DNA of 12,133 nt from Hyphomicrobiales bacterium (GTDB lineage Bacteria; Pseudomonadota; Alphaproteobacteria; Rhizobiales; Aestuariivirgaceae), in the NCBI GenBank assembly GCA_026987255.1, contig JALSNA010000232.1, positions 1-12,133 on the forward strand. The letters run 5' to 3'. The notes beneath the pieces are model-generated. The model was not told the DNA's origin, searched no databases, and saw only the letters and a list, made by a program, of their open reading frames with translations. The translations under genes were made by a program, and so were the position numbers. This document shows positions 1-6,074 of the stretch, piece by piece (the stretch's first letter is position 1; each line of letters starts with the position of its first letter).

Positions 1-421
1 CCAGCCTGTCACCGCCGTGGGGCCGGTGGATCAGCATTCGCAATTGCAGCTTTATCTCGATGGCCCCAACGACAAGCTCTTCACCATCCTCATGCTGGAA
101 ACCGCCAGCCGGGGTTTTCGCATGCCACGCGCCTATGCGGATCTGCCGAAGATGGAATATCTGGCCGGGCGCACCATCGGCGACATGACCGACTGCCAGC
201 AGCGCGCCACCGCCGAAACCCTGGCCAAGCGTGGCCGGGCTGTGCGCATCATGAAAATCCCCAAGGTGGATGAATACGCCCTGGGCGCGCTGTTCATGCA
301 TTTCATGCTCGAGACCATCCTGGTGGGTTACGCGGAAGGCATCAACCCCTTCGACCAGCCGGCAGTGGAATTGTCCAAGAATCTGACCCGCCAGTATCTG
401 GGCGAAATCGCGCCACGATGA
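1..421 (+). CDS. pgi: Glucose-6-phosphate isomerase, C-terminal part (5' end outside window)
   Basis: This is the last ~139 codons of phosphoglucose isomerase, the cytoplasmic enzyme that interconverts glucose-6-phosphate and fructose-6-phosphate in glycolysis and gluconeogenesis. The frame is open from base 2 to a TGA at 419-421. Visible family marks are GPVDQHSQLQLY, which holds the QHS segment with the active-site histidine, and near the end NPFDQPAVELSK, which fits the second PGI signature (FDQ-x-x-VE-x-x-K) with the catalytic lysine. The protein ends 14 residues after that lysine (NLTRQYLGEIAPR), a normal end for the family. The GTG at 17 is an internal valine and not a start. The gene converges on the TAXI gene with only 7 nt between the two stop codons, so there is no room for a terminator. 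Confidence 0.95.
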   Translation, partial: QPVTAVGPVDQHSQLQLYLDGPNDKLFTILMLETASRGFRMPRAYADLPKMEYLAGRTIGDMTDCQQRATAETLAKRGRAVRIMKIPKVDEYALGALFMHFMLETILVGYAEGINPFDQPAVELSKNLTRQYLGEIAPR

Positions 422-428
422 AGCCTGT

Positions 429-1799
429 TCAGGCGGTGCGCTCCAGCAGTCTTTCAAGAGTGCGGCGCACCTCCTGCAACGCCCCCGAAGGAGCTCCGCG
501 CAAGCCAAGGCGGCGTTCGGCATCCTCCACGGCGTTCATCGCCGCCTCCCAGGTGAAGGCGAAATAGTGGAAGCCCTCGCCATCGATGCGATCCTCATCC
601 AGATCATGCACCACCTGCTCCAGCAGCTCGTAAAGCCCCTGGCTCAATGTCTCGAGCTCTTCGGCGCTGGCCGCCACACGCGCCTTCTTGGCGATGGTCA
701 GAAGATCCAGGTTGTAGACATCCGCCCGCCCCTTCTGCCGCTCCAGCCAGCGGCGGCGCAGCCACATGATGCTGGAGAACAGAACCGCGGCGATGGAAAA
801 CAGCACACCGATGGCCTCGGCGTTCTGCTGGAAGAAGGTGGGCTCGTCGCGGGTGTAATAATTCATCGCCCCTTCATGCACCGGCAGGATGGTGCTGTGC
901 TCGAAATCCGGCTTGCTGATCAGGTTGGCCAGGTGTGAATAGATGGACAGATCGCGCCGGTTCTCGAACAGGATGGAGGTGATGGTGCGCACCACCTCCG
1001 CATCCACGTCATGACGCGTGACCAGCATGCGCGAGGCCGCCGCCGTCGTGATGTCCTGCTCCGGCAACGGCGGGCTGCCCGCATAAAGCCCCTTGGGCAG
1101 GCGAATGACGTGCAATGCCGCCCGCCGCCTTGACATGGCTTCGGCCTGATCGATGGGCAGAATGCGCACATCGGTGGTTTCCGCCAGCCAGCGGATATGG
1201 CGGTCGCCCGGCGGCAGCATGAGAAACATCCCCTGCACCTTGCCCTTGCGCAGCGCCAGCAGGGCATCCTTCTGGGTCAGCGGGAAGGGCCGCATCATCT
1301 CCGGATTGAGCCCATACTGGCCGATCATGAACCAGAAGGAGCGGTAGGCGGCCGTCTTGTAGGAGGGCACGGCCATGCGCTTGCCCTCCAGCTCGTGAAT
1401 GGAGCGGATGCCGGAATCCGCCCGCACGATGACATGATAGGTATCGGGAAAGAGGTTGGCCACCAGGGAAAAATTGGGCCGGGTGACCGAATCGGCCGGG
1501 ATGGCGGCAAAATCCACCTTGCCCTCTTCCAGCAAGCGGATATCCTGCGCCGGCCCCTCGCTGGGCACCAATTCGATGCGCAGGCCGCCTTCTTTCTTGG
1601 CGGCGATTTCCTGCAAGGCCTCCAGCAGGCCGCGAATGTCGCTGCTGGTGCGCCCCGACGCGATGCGCACCACGTCCGGCGCCGCCTTGACCACCTGAAA
1701 ATAGTACAGCAGCCCCCCGGCAATCAGCACCGAGGCGAGCAGCGGCAAAAGCGCCAGGAGCAGCCCCTTCCTGTTGACGGTATCGGTGTTCTTGTCCAC
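429..1799 (-). CDS. TAXI-family TRAP-type substrate-binding protein with two membrane segments and a cytoplasmic tail
   Basis: A 456-aa protein. Residues ~12-33 form a hydrophobic segment (LLLALLPLLASVLIAGG) without a clear cleavage site, so it is probably a membrane anchor. Residues ~43-315 resemble the TAXI periplasmic binding fold: VRIASGRTSSD at the start, VDFAAIPADS, the ELEGKRMAVPS strand, and the closing VHEGAMNYYTRDEP, like the family's HPGA..YY motif. A second membrane segment spans ~328-347 and is followed by RRRWLER, so the helical, charged last ~105 residues should be cytoplasmic. Such proteins are annotated as TRAP solute receptors, but no TRAP permease gene lies nearby. A receptor or sensor role is an alternative; ligand unknown. 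The start codon is GTG, preceded by AGGGA at ~10 nt. There is no in-frame ATG before the mature domain, so the start is moderately certain. Confidence 0.83.
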   Translation of the reverse strand: MDKNTDTVNRKGLLLALLPLLASVLIAGGLLYYFQVVKAAPDVVRIASGRTSSDIRGLLEALQEIAAKKEGGLRIELVPSEGPAQDIRLLEEGKVDFAAIPADSVTRPNFSLVANLFPDTYHVIVRADSGIRSIHELEGKRMAVPSYKTAAYRSFWFMIGQYGLNPEMMRPFPLTQKDALLALRKGKVQGMFLMLPPGDRHIRWLAETTDVRILPIDQAEAMSRRRAALHVIRLPKGLYAGSPPLPEQDITTAAASRMLVTRHDVDAEVVRTITSILFENRRDLSIYSHLANLISKPDFEHSTILPVHEGAMNYYTRDEPTFFQQNAEAIGVLFSIAAVLFSSIMWLRRRWLERQKGRADVYNLDLLTIAKKARVAASAEELETLSQGLYELLEQVVHDLDEDRIDGEGFHYFAFTWEAAMNAVEDAERRLGLRGAPSGALQEVRRTLERLLERTA

Positions 1800-1968
1800 C
1801 CTGCGCGGTTCCCTGATCGCGGATTCGTCATATGCGGAAAAGCCGGTGCTGCCATGATAGCAGGTCTGTCATCCTGCTGTTTTATTGGCGCATCATGCCG
1901 CTTGCAGGATCGTGCAACACCTCTTGCTCATTTCCATACAGCTTTCGCCGCGCGGCGGCAAGCCCGCC
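1800..1968. other. Intergenic region between the CobW-family gene and the TAXI gene
   Basis: This 169-nt gap lies upstream of the TAXI gene and downstream of the GTPase gene. It holds two small inverted repeats. One is AGCAGG/CCTGCT at 1859-1878 with an 8-nt loop, followed on the plus strand by GTTTTATT. The other is the GC-rich palindrome CGCCGCGCGGCG at 1946-1957, flanked by GCTT/AAGC, just past the GTPase stop. The second could act as a terminator for the leftward GTPase gene, but no T-run follows it on that strand. I see no convincing promoter for the TAXI gene here. Confidence 0.45.
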
Positions 1969-3069
1969 TCAGCCATCGCCTCCGGGAAGCACGCTGAGCG
2001 TATCATCGGCCCGCGCCGCGCCTGCACCGGTCAGCGGATCGCTGATGGCGGCGAACAGGGCTTCGATCTTTTCGCGCAAGGGCACGCGGGTGATGAACAC
2101 CAGGCGCGTCGTTCGCTCATCACCGGGCCAGGCATCCAGTCGCGCCGGCGGGTGAAAGACATGCTGCACGCCATGCACCACCACCGGCCTGGACGGATCG
2201 TCGGCGAGTTTCACGATCCCCTTGACGCGCAACAGCGCAGCCCCGAAGCTGGCGCGCAGCAGATCGATGAAAATATCCAGCCCGGCCGGGGACAGGGCGG
2301 CATCATGCACCAGGGCGAAACTCTCCACCTGCGCACCATGATGATGGTGGTCATGCGCCCCCTTCCCGGCCGTGCGCAGCCGCTCCACCCGCAGCCAGCC
2401 ATCCAGATGCACTTCGCCGCTGAGAGGATCGCGCAACCCGGCGTGAAACAGCTCCCGCGGCGCAAGGCATGTGTCCCTGGCAAGAAGGATGTCGGCCCCC
2501 GGATTGATGGCCCGCAAGGCCTGGCGCAGGCTGTCCAGCCGCTTCTCGCGCTCATCCGCAGCCAGCATGTCCGCCTTGGAGATCACCAGCCGCTCGGCCA
2601 GGGCCACTTGCTTGACCCCCTCCTGGTGCGCCTTGAGCGTCTCTTCGCCGCTGAGCGCATCCACCACCGTCACCATGCCATCCAGCGACAGCCGCTGCAT
2701 GAGCCATGGATGAGCCATGATGCTGTGCACGATGGGCGCCGGATCGGCCAGCCCGGAGGTTTCCACCACGATGCGCGCAAAGGGCTTTCCCGCCCCCGCA
2801 TCACGCTCCTGCAGGACGCGCACCAGGGTATCCACCAGATCGCCGCGCAACGCGCAGCACAGACAGCCCGACGCCAGCTCTATGACCTCGTCGGCGGCAG
2901 CTTCCACCAGAAGGTGATCCAGTCCCACTTCACCGAACTCGTTGACGATGACCAGAGCCTCGCCCATGTCGGGGTGTTTCAACAGGGCGTTGAGCAAGGT
3001 GGTCTTGCCCGCCCCCAGAAAGCCGGTGATGACATTGAACGGCAGGATCTCCGCCCGCGCCCCTGGCAT
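1969..3069 (-). CDS. COG0523/CobW-family GTPase, putative metallochaperone
   Basis: A 366-aa G3E-family P-loop GTPase. Residues 16-23 are the Walker A motif GFLGAGKT, 69-72 the CLCC (CxCC) metal-binding motif typical of COG0523, 103-106 the ETSG segment, and 164-167 SKAD, which stands for the NKxD guanine-specificity motif. A His-rich stretch (HDHHHH, ~239-244) separates the GTPase half from the CobW C-terminal domain (~247-345). Characterised relatives deliver zinc or other metals, or insert cobalt for cobalamin; no cobalamin gene is nearby, so zinc handling is the likelier guess. The ATG at 3069 is preferred over an upstream ATG at 3123 because AGGAG sits 7 nt before it and the family core begins a few residues later. 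The gene begins 10 nt after the carboxypeptidase stop, and the ribosome site touches that stop codon. This suggests an operon with translational coupling. Confidence 0.92.
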   Translation of the reverse strand: MPGARAEILPFNVITGFLGAGKTTLLNALLKHPDMGEALVIVNEFGEVGLDHLLVEAAADEVIELASGCLCCALRGDLVDTLVRVLQERDAGAGKPFARIVVETSGLADPAPIVHSIMAHPWLMQRLSLDGMVTVVDALSGEETLKAHQEGVKQVALAERLVISKADMLAADEREKRLDSLRQALRAINPGADILLARDTCLAPRELFHAGLRDPLSGEVHLDGWLRVERLRTAGKGAHDHHHHGAQVESFALVHDAALSPAGLDIFIDLLRASFGAALLRVKGIVKLADDPSRPVVVHGVQHVFHPPARLDAWPGDERTTRLVFITRVPLREKIEALFAAISDPLTGAGAARADDTLSVLPGGDG

Positions 3070-3076
3070 ATCCCCG

Positions 3077-3081
3077 CTCCT
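3077..3081 (-). promoter_or_regulatory. Ribosome binding site that fixes the CobW-family start
   Basis: AGGAG on the minus strand lies 7 nt before the ATG at 3069 and overlaps the TAG stop (3080-3082) of the upstream carboxypeptidase gene. It decides the start in favour of 3069 and suggests that ribosomes finishing the upstream gene can re-initiate here. Confidence 0.8.
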
Positions 3082-4387
3082 ATTTTTTTCGCCGTCTGGC
3101 GGAGAAATTGCCCCGCCGCACAACCCGCTTGGTGCGGCGCGCCTTGCGGGCTTCGGCGCGCGCCAGCTTCAGGGCGCGCTTTTCCCTGATGAGCGCAGCG
3201 GTCTGGGCAAAGGCCTGCGGCGGATAGACCTTGCAATCCAGATCGTGGCGCTTGGTGCGCGCGCACAAGGCAAGCGCCGTGCGCTCGTCCAGCCGCCAGA
3301 TCAGCCCGGCGAACTTGCGCATCTGCGGCATCAGCGCCACCCCGCGCGGCAAGGGCTTGTCCCACAGGCCATCTGCGACGAGCTCCGCCTCCAGGGCCGC
3401 CTCGGCATTGACGCTGGCATTGTAGGCTCCGATGGCCACCGCCCAGCCTTGCGGAGTCTCGAGCCCGGCCATGCGCACGCTGCGTCCCTTGCACACCTGC
3501 GCCGACATGCTCGGCGGCGACTGGCGCGTGTTGGGCAGGTTCATGATCGAGCGCCCGGCGGAAAACCCGCCCGCGGCCAGCATGCGAAAACCCTCCTCCA
3601 GCAGGATCTTGGCATAGCTGGCGCGTGTATAGGCGGTCTTGCGGCCAAGCACCACCGCCGCCAGGGTGTGCCCGTTGCGCGTCGCCGTGCCCACAAGGTT
3701 GAAACCGGACTTGCACAGAAAGCCGGTCTTCATGCCATTGGCTCCGCGCATCATGAACAACAGCTTGTTGCGGTTCTTCTGCTTGCGTTTGCCCTTGAGC
3801 ACATAAGGCGCGGCGAAATAGCGCCACAGGGCCGGATTGCGCTTGAGAAACTTCTGATAGATGGCCAGCGCCAGCATCCCCATGTCGCGCGCCGTGGTGA
3901 TCTGATCCGGGCTGAACATGCCATGCGGATTGCTGAAATGGGTGGATGTCATGCCCAGTTTGCGCGCCGCGGCATTCATCATGCGGACGAAGTCTTTCTC
4001 GCTTCCGCCCACCGCTTCGGCCAGGGCTATCGCCATGTCGGCATCGGAGCGCACCAGAAGGTAGGCCAGCATGTCATGAATGGTCATTTGCGTGCCGGCC
4101 TTGACGCCCAGGATGGCCGCGCCATGGCCGCCGCCCCCGGCCGCATGGCGGGAAACCACGGCCACCTGATCGAGGCGCACCCGCCCCCGGGCCACCGCCT
4201 GAAAGGTCAGATAGGCAGTCATGAGCTTGGTCAGGGAGGCCGGATACCACGGCCGCCCGGCCTCGCGCGCGATCAGAACGCGGCCGCTGTCCATGTCGAA
4301 GACCAGCGCCGGCTGCGCCTGTGCGCCACTTGCCTGCGCCAATACCACCATCAGCAGCGCCATGGCCGCCACAAGAAACCGCCTCAT
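3080..4387 (-). CDS. D-alanyl-D-alanine carboxypeptidase (low-mass PBP) with SPOR-like C-terminal domain
   Basis: A 435-aa serine peptidase of the S11/PBP5 type that removes the terminal D-Ala of peptidoglycan stem peptides in the periplasm. Residues 1-24 are a signal peptide ending AQA before QPAL. Catalytic motif 1 is SLTK (Ser51, Lys54) and motif 3 is KTG (220-222) in GANGMKTGF. Motif 2, normally SxN, reads S114-D-A116, so the usual Asn is absent. Residues ~313-389 look like a SPOR domain, starting WAVAIGAYNASVNAEAAL and ending ALCARTKRHDLDCKVYPP; such domains bind denuded glycan at division sites. The end is strongly basic (RRTKRVVRR, ARRRKK). The ATG at 4387 is chosen over one 31 codons earlier because it starts the signal peptide and has CTGGAG ~12 nt before it. 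It probably heads an operon with the downstream GTPase gene. Confidence 0.92.
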   Translation of the reverse strand: MRRFLVAAMALLMVVLAQASGAQAQPALVFDMDSGRVLIAREAGRPWYPASLTKLMTAYLTFQAVARGRVRLDQVAVVSRHAAGGGGHGAAILGVKAGTQMTIHDMLAYLLVRSDADMAIALAEAVGGSEKDFVRMMNAAARKLGMTSTHFSNPHGMFSPDQITTARDMGMLALAIYQKFLKRNPALWRYFAAPYVLKGKRKQKNRNKLLFMMRGANGMKTGFLCKSGFNLVGTATRNGHTLAAVVLGRKTAYTRASYAKILLEEGFRMLAAGGFSAGRSIMNLPNTRQSPPSMSAQVCKGRSVRMAGLETPQGWAVAIGAYNASVNAEAALEAELVADGLWDKPLPRGVALMPQMRKFAGLIWRLDERTALALCARTKRHDLDCKVYPPQAFAQTAALIREKRALKLARAEARKARRTKRVVRRGNFSARRRKK

Positions 4388-4678
4388 GATGCCCGTGATC
4401 TCCAGATTGAAAAACCAATTGCCGCAACGCCTTGCCGCCACCGGGCAAAACAGGCCTGCCCGCTCAGCGACTGCTATCACTTGCGCCGCATCCGTTCAAC
4501 GTCGCGGATGTGGCGAAATGGGGGCAGATGCCCACAAACAGTCCTTGCGGGATCTCTGAAAACGCTTGCGCGCCCATTCCCACCCCCTGCCAACCACCCA
4601 GGTCATGGGACACTCCAGGTGGGTGGCAGGGGGTGAGGATGGTCTTCAAGACAGTTGATGGAGATGCCCATTGAGGCA
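4388..4678. other. Structured 291-nt intergenic region upstream of the carboxypeptidase gene
   Basis: I see no credible gene here; the open frames crossing it have no family features. It is rich in inverted repeats: CATCCG/CGGATG (4489-4510), GGGCA-GA-TGCCC (4522-4533), the large hairpin at 4574-4642, and GATGCC/GGCATC (4663-4680), which overlaps the stop of the cyclic-nucleotide gene. The word AGATGCCCA occurs twice (4526-4534 and 4662-4670). A promoter for the carboxypeptidase is expected here. The best I can see on the minus strand is TTGAAC (~4499-4494) with ATAGCA 16 nt further, which is weak. Confidence 0.5.
4574..4642. repeat. Long imperfect inverted repeat (hairpin)
   Basis: The left arm 4581-4600 (CACCCCCTGCCAACCACCCA) pairs with the right arm 4620-4635 (TGGGTGGCAGGGGGTG). 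This gives 11 + 5 base pairs with one 4-nt bulge and a 19-nt loop. The stem can extend outward through CCATTCC (4574-4580) and GGATGG (4637-4642) with single-base bulges, reaching ~22 pairs. No T-run follows on either strand, so it is not a classical terminator. It may be a mobile intergenic repeat, an RNA processing or stability element, or a Rho-type 3' end for the cyclic-nucleotide gene. Confidence 0.75.
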
Positions 4679-5164
4679 TCATTTTTGTCCTTTCCGGCTG
4701 AAAGCACGCGCCTGCTCGAAGGCCTCGCGCACCTGCGCAAGCTCCGCCATGGATCTGGAAAACTGCCGCATCAGGTTGGCCAGCACCTGCTGGCCGAACT
4801 CGGGGAATTCTCCGCATACCCGCAAGAACAGCTCGTGGGGAATGCGCAGCGCGGCAACGGAGGAGACGGCACGCACCGTCAGCCGGTGCGGCAAATTGGC
4901 CACCAGCGCCAGTTCCCCGCAGAAGGCCCCGCGCTCCAGCCGCGCCAGCTTGCGCTGGCCACCATTCTCTTCGCAAAAGGCCTCCGCCGCGCCCTTGCGA
5001 ATCAGCCAGCCGCTGGCGCTGCGCTCACCGGCCCGGATGAGGTCCTGTCCGGCCTTGATGGTTTCCTTGCGGGAGGAGAAGGCCAGCACCTGCAAATGCG
5101 CCACCTGCACGCCCGCAAAGAGCGGCACCTCGCGCAGCAACATCACCTCGTCTTGCAATGCCAT
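4679..5164 (-). CDS. Stand-alone cyclic nucleotide-binding domain protein
   Basis: A 161-aa protein that is almost entirely one Crp/Fnr-type cyclic-nucleotide-binding domain (~residues 10-125): LREVPLFAGV at the start, IKAGQDLIRAGERS, and the phosphate-binding cassette GELALVANLPHRLTV (83-97), in which Glu84 and Arg94 fit the ribose- and phosphate-contacting positions. After the domain comes only a charged helix (~125-157), with no helix-turn-helix, so it is not a DNA-binding regulator on its own. It probably senses a nucleotide or works as a partner subunit; whether it binds cAMP or cGMP cannot be told from sequence alone. The ATG at 5164 is preceded by AGGGGGG. It lies 153 nt downstream of the response regulator on the same strand and has its own candidate promoter. 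Confidence 0.85.
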   Translation of the reverse strand: MALQDEVMLLREVPLFAGVQVAHLQVLAFSSRKETIKAGQDLIRAGERSASGWLIRKGAAEAFCEENGGQRKLARLERGAFCGELALVANLPHRLTVRAVSSVAALRIPHELFLRVCGEFPEFGQQVLANLMRQFSRSMAELAQVREAFEQARAFSRKGQK

Positions 5165-5229
5165 GACACCCCCCTGCCTGCCCCGATGGCGCCCGCGCCT
5201 GCCCGGAATGAAAAGTATGGCCTGTTCTG

Positions 5230-5258
5230 TTCATACGCGAGCAGACGGCCCTTGTCAC
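5230..5258 (-). promoter_or_regulatory. Candidate sigma-70-type promoter for the cyclic nucleotide-binding gene
   Basis: On the minus strand GTGACA (5258-5253, five of six to TTGACA) is followed after exactly 17 nt by TATGAA (5235-5230, four of six to TATAAT). Transcription would begin near 5223 and leave a leader of ~60 nt. The -35 is part of the inverted repeat GTCAC-CCGAT-GTGAC (5254-5268), a possible operator. This is a match by eye, without experimental support. Confidence 0.45.
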
Positions 5259-5317
5259 CCGATGTGACCTGACGCATCTTGCCGCCCCGCGCCACAACCG
5301 GCAGCCGGCTAAACGAT

Positions 5318-6004
5318 CTATGGCACCAGCTTGTAGCCGCCCGATTCGGTCACCAGGAGCTCGGCCTGGGAAGGGGAGGGCTCGATCTTGCGGCGCAGGC
5401 GGTAGATGTGGGTCTCCAGGGTATGGGTCGTCACCCCGGCATTGTAGCCCCAGACCTCGTGCAGCAGGGTATCGCGCGACACCACCTTCTCTCCCGCCCG
5501 GTAGAGATAACGCAAAATGGCCGATTCCTTCTCCGTCAGGCGGATCTTTCTGCCATCCTCCGTCACCAGCATCTTGGCCGCCGGCTTGAAGGTATAGGGC
5601 CCGATGCGAAAGACCGCATCCTCGCTCTGCTCGTGCTGGCGCAGGTGGGCCCGGATGCGCGCCAGCAACACGGCAAAGCGGAAGGGCTTGGTCACATAGT
5701 CGTTGGCTCCGGCATCGAGCCCCAGGATGGTGGCCGATTCCGAATCTTCGCCGGTAAGCATGATGATGGGGCCCGAATAGCCATTGCGGCGCATGATCTT
5801 GCATGCCTCGCGGCCATCCATGTCCGGCATGTCCACATCCAGCAGCACCAGATCATAGTGGCCCTCCTTGAGGGCCTTGATGCCTTGCGTGGCGTTTTCC
5901 ACCGCCTGCACATCGAACTCGTCATGCAGCGAAAACTGCTCGCCCAGCATCTCGCGCAGCAGTTCGTCATCATCGACGATCAGGATTTTCCTTTCCGGCC
6001 CCAT
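5318..6004 (-). CDS. OmpR/PhoB-family response regulator (orphan, CenR-like)
   Basis: A 228-aa two-component regulator. The receiver domain (~5-122) has the acidic pair D11-D12, the phospho-acceptor D56 in LVLLDVDMPDMDG, T84 in IMLTG and K106 in VTKPF. The winged-helix DNA-binding domain (~130-228) has TEKESAILRYLYRAGEKVVS, the recognition-helix region TTHTLETHIYRLRRKI (192-207) and the closing hairpin VTESGGYKLVP. No histidine kinase gene is next to it. The linker LRQHEQSEDAVF and overall pattern resemble a very conserved alphaproteobacterial regulator that may correspond to the envelope regulator CenR; I give that from memory and leave the symbol empty. AGAGGAAAAG lies directly before the ATG. 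It is divergent from the L,D-transpeptidase gene over 70 nt, which suggests shared control. Confidence 0.95.
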   Translation of the reverse strand: MGPERKILIVDDDELLREMLGEQFSLHDEFDVQAVENATQGIKALKEGHYDLVLLDVDMPDMDGREACKIMRRNGYSGPIIMLTGEDSESATILGLDAGANDYVTKPFRFAVLLARIRAHLRQHEQSEDAVFRIGPYTFKPAAKMLVTEDGRKIRLTEKESAILRYLYRAGEKVVSRDTLLHEVWGYNAGVTTHTLETHIYRLRRKIEPSPSQAELLVTESGGYKLVP

Positions 6005-6037
6005 CTTTTCCTCTTGAATGCCATGTCACTGGCTGCG

Positions 6038-6066
6038 AGTGTAATGAAAATGCAAACCCGTTGCAA
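6038..6066 (-). promoter_or_regulatory. Candidate promoter for the response regulator
   Basis: On the minus strand TTGCAA (6066-6061) and TACACT (6043-6038) are 17 nt apart, each matching four of six bases of the sigma-70 consensus. The start of transcription would be near 6031, with a leader of ~27 nt that contains the ribosome site. The -35 falls inside the direct repeat at 6051-6072, so a bound regulator would act at this promoter. Confidence 0.4.
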
Positions 6067-6072
6067 AGCCCG
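6051..6072. repeat. Tandem 11-bp direct repeat, possible response-regulator operator
   Basis: TGCAAACCCGT (6051-6061) is followed without a gap by TGCAAAGCCCG (6062-6072). The two share TGCAAA and CCC and start exactly 11 bp apart, about one helical turn. OmpR-family dimers typically bind two direct half-sites spaced this way. The repeat lies between the divergent response regulator and L,D-transpeptidase genes, overlaps the proposed -35 of the former, and ends 2 nt before the ATG of the latter. Confidence 0.5.
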
Positions 6073-6074
6073 CC

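Noticed and set aside
3070..3123. ATG at 3123 as start of the CobW-family protein
   Set aside because: It would overlap the carboxypeptidase gene by 44 nt, adds residues outside the family core, and a good ribosome site supports 3069.
1885..3189. Long plus-strand open frame of 434 codons opposite the CobW-family gene
   Set aside because: It is the antisense shadow of a GC-rich gene; it has no family motif and the opposite strand shows clear GTPase motifs.
2942..4636. Plus-strand open frame of 564 codons across the carboxypeptidase gene
   Set aside because: Shadow frame opposite a gene with SxxK, KTG and SPOR features; low-complexity His/Arg/Ala-rich translation.
4663..4680. GATGCC/GGCATC hairpin followed by TTTTT on the plus strand as a terminator
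   Set aside because: The T-run lies on the strand with no gene ending there and is inside the cyclic-nucleotide coding region; the minus strand has no T-run after the hairpin.
4464..4976. Minus-strand open frame of 170 codons overlapping the cyclic-nucleotide gene and the intergenic hairpins
   Set aside because: Out of frame with the real gene, reads through the inverted repeats and shows no domain.
5254..5268. GTCAC-CCGAT-GTGAC as a CRP site beside the cyclic-nucleotide gene
   Set aside because: The half-sites are in the opposite order to the TGTGA-N6-TCACA CRP consensus, so it does not match, though it may be another operator.
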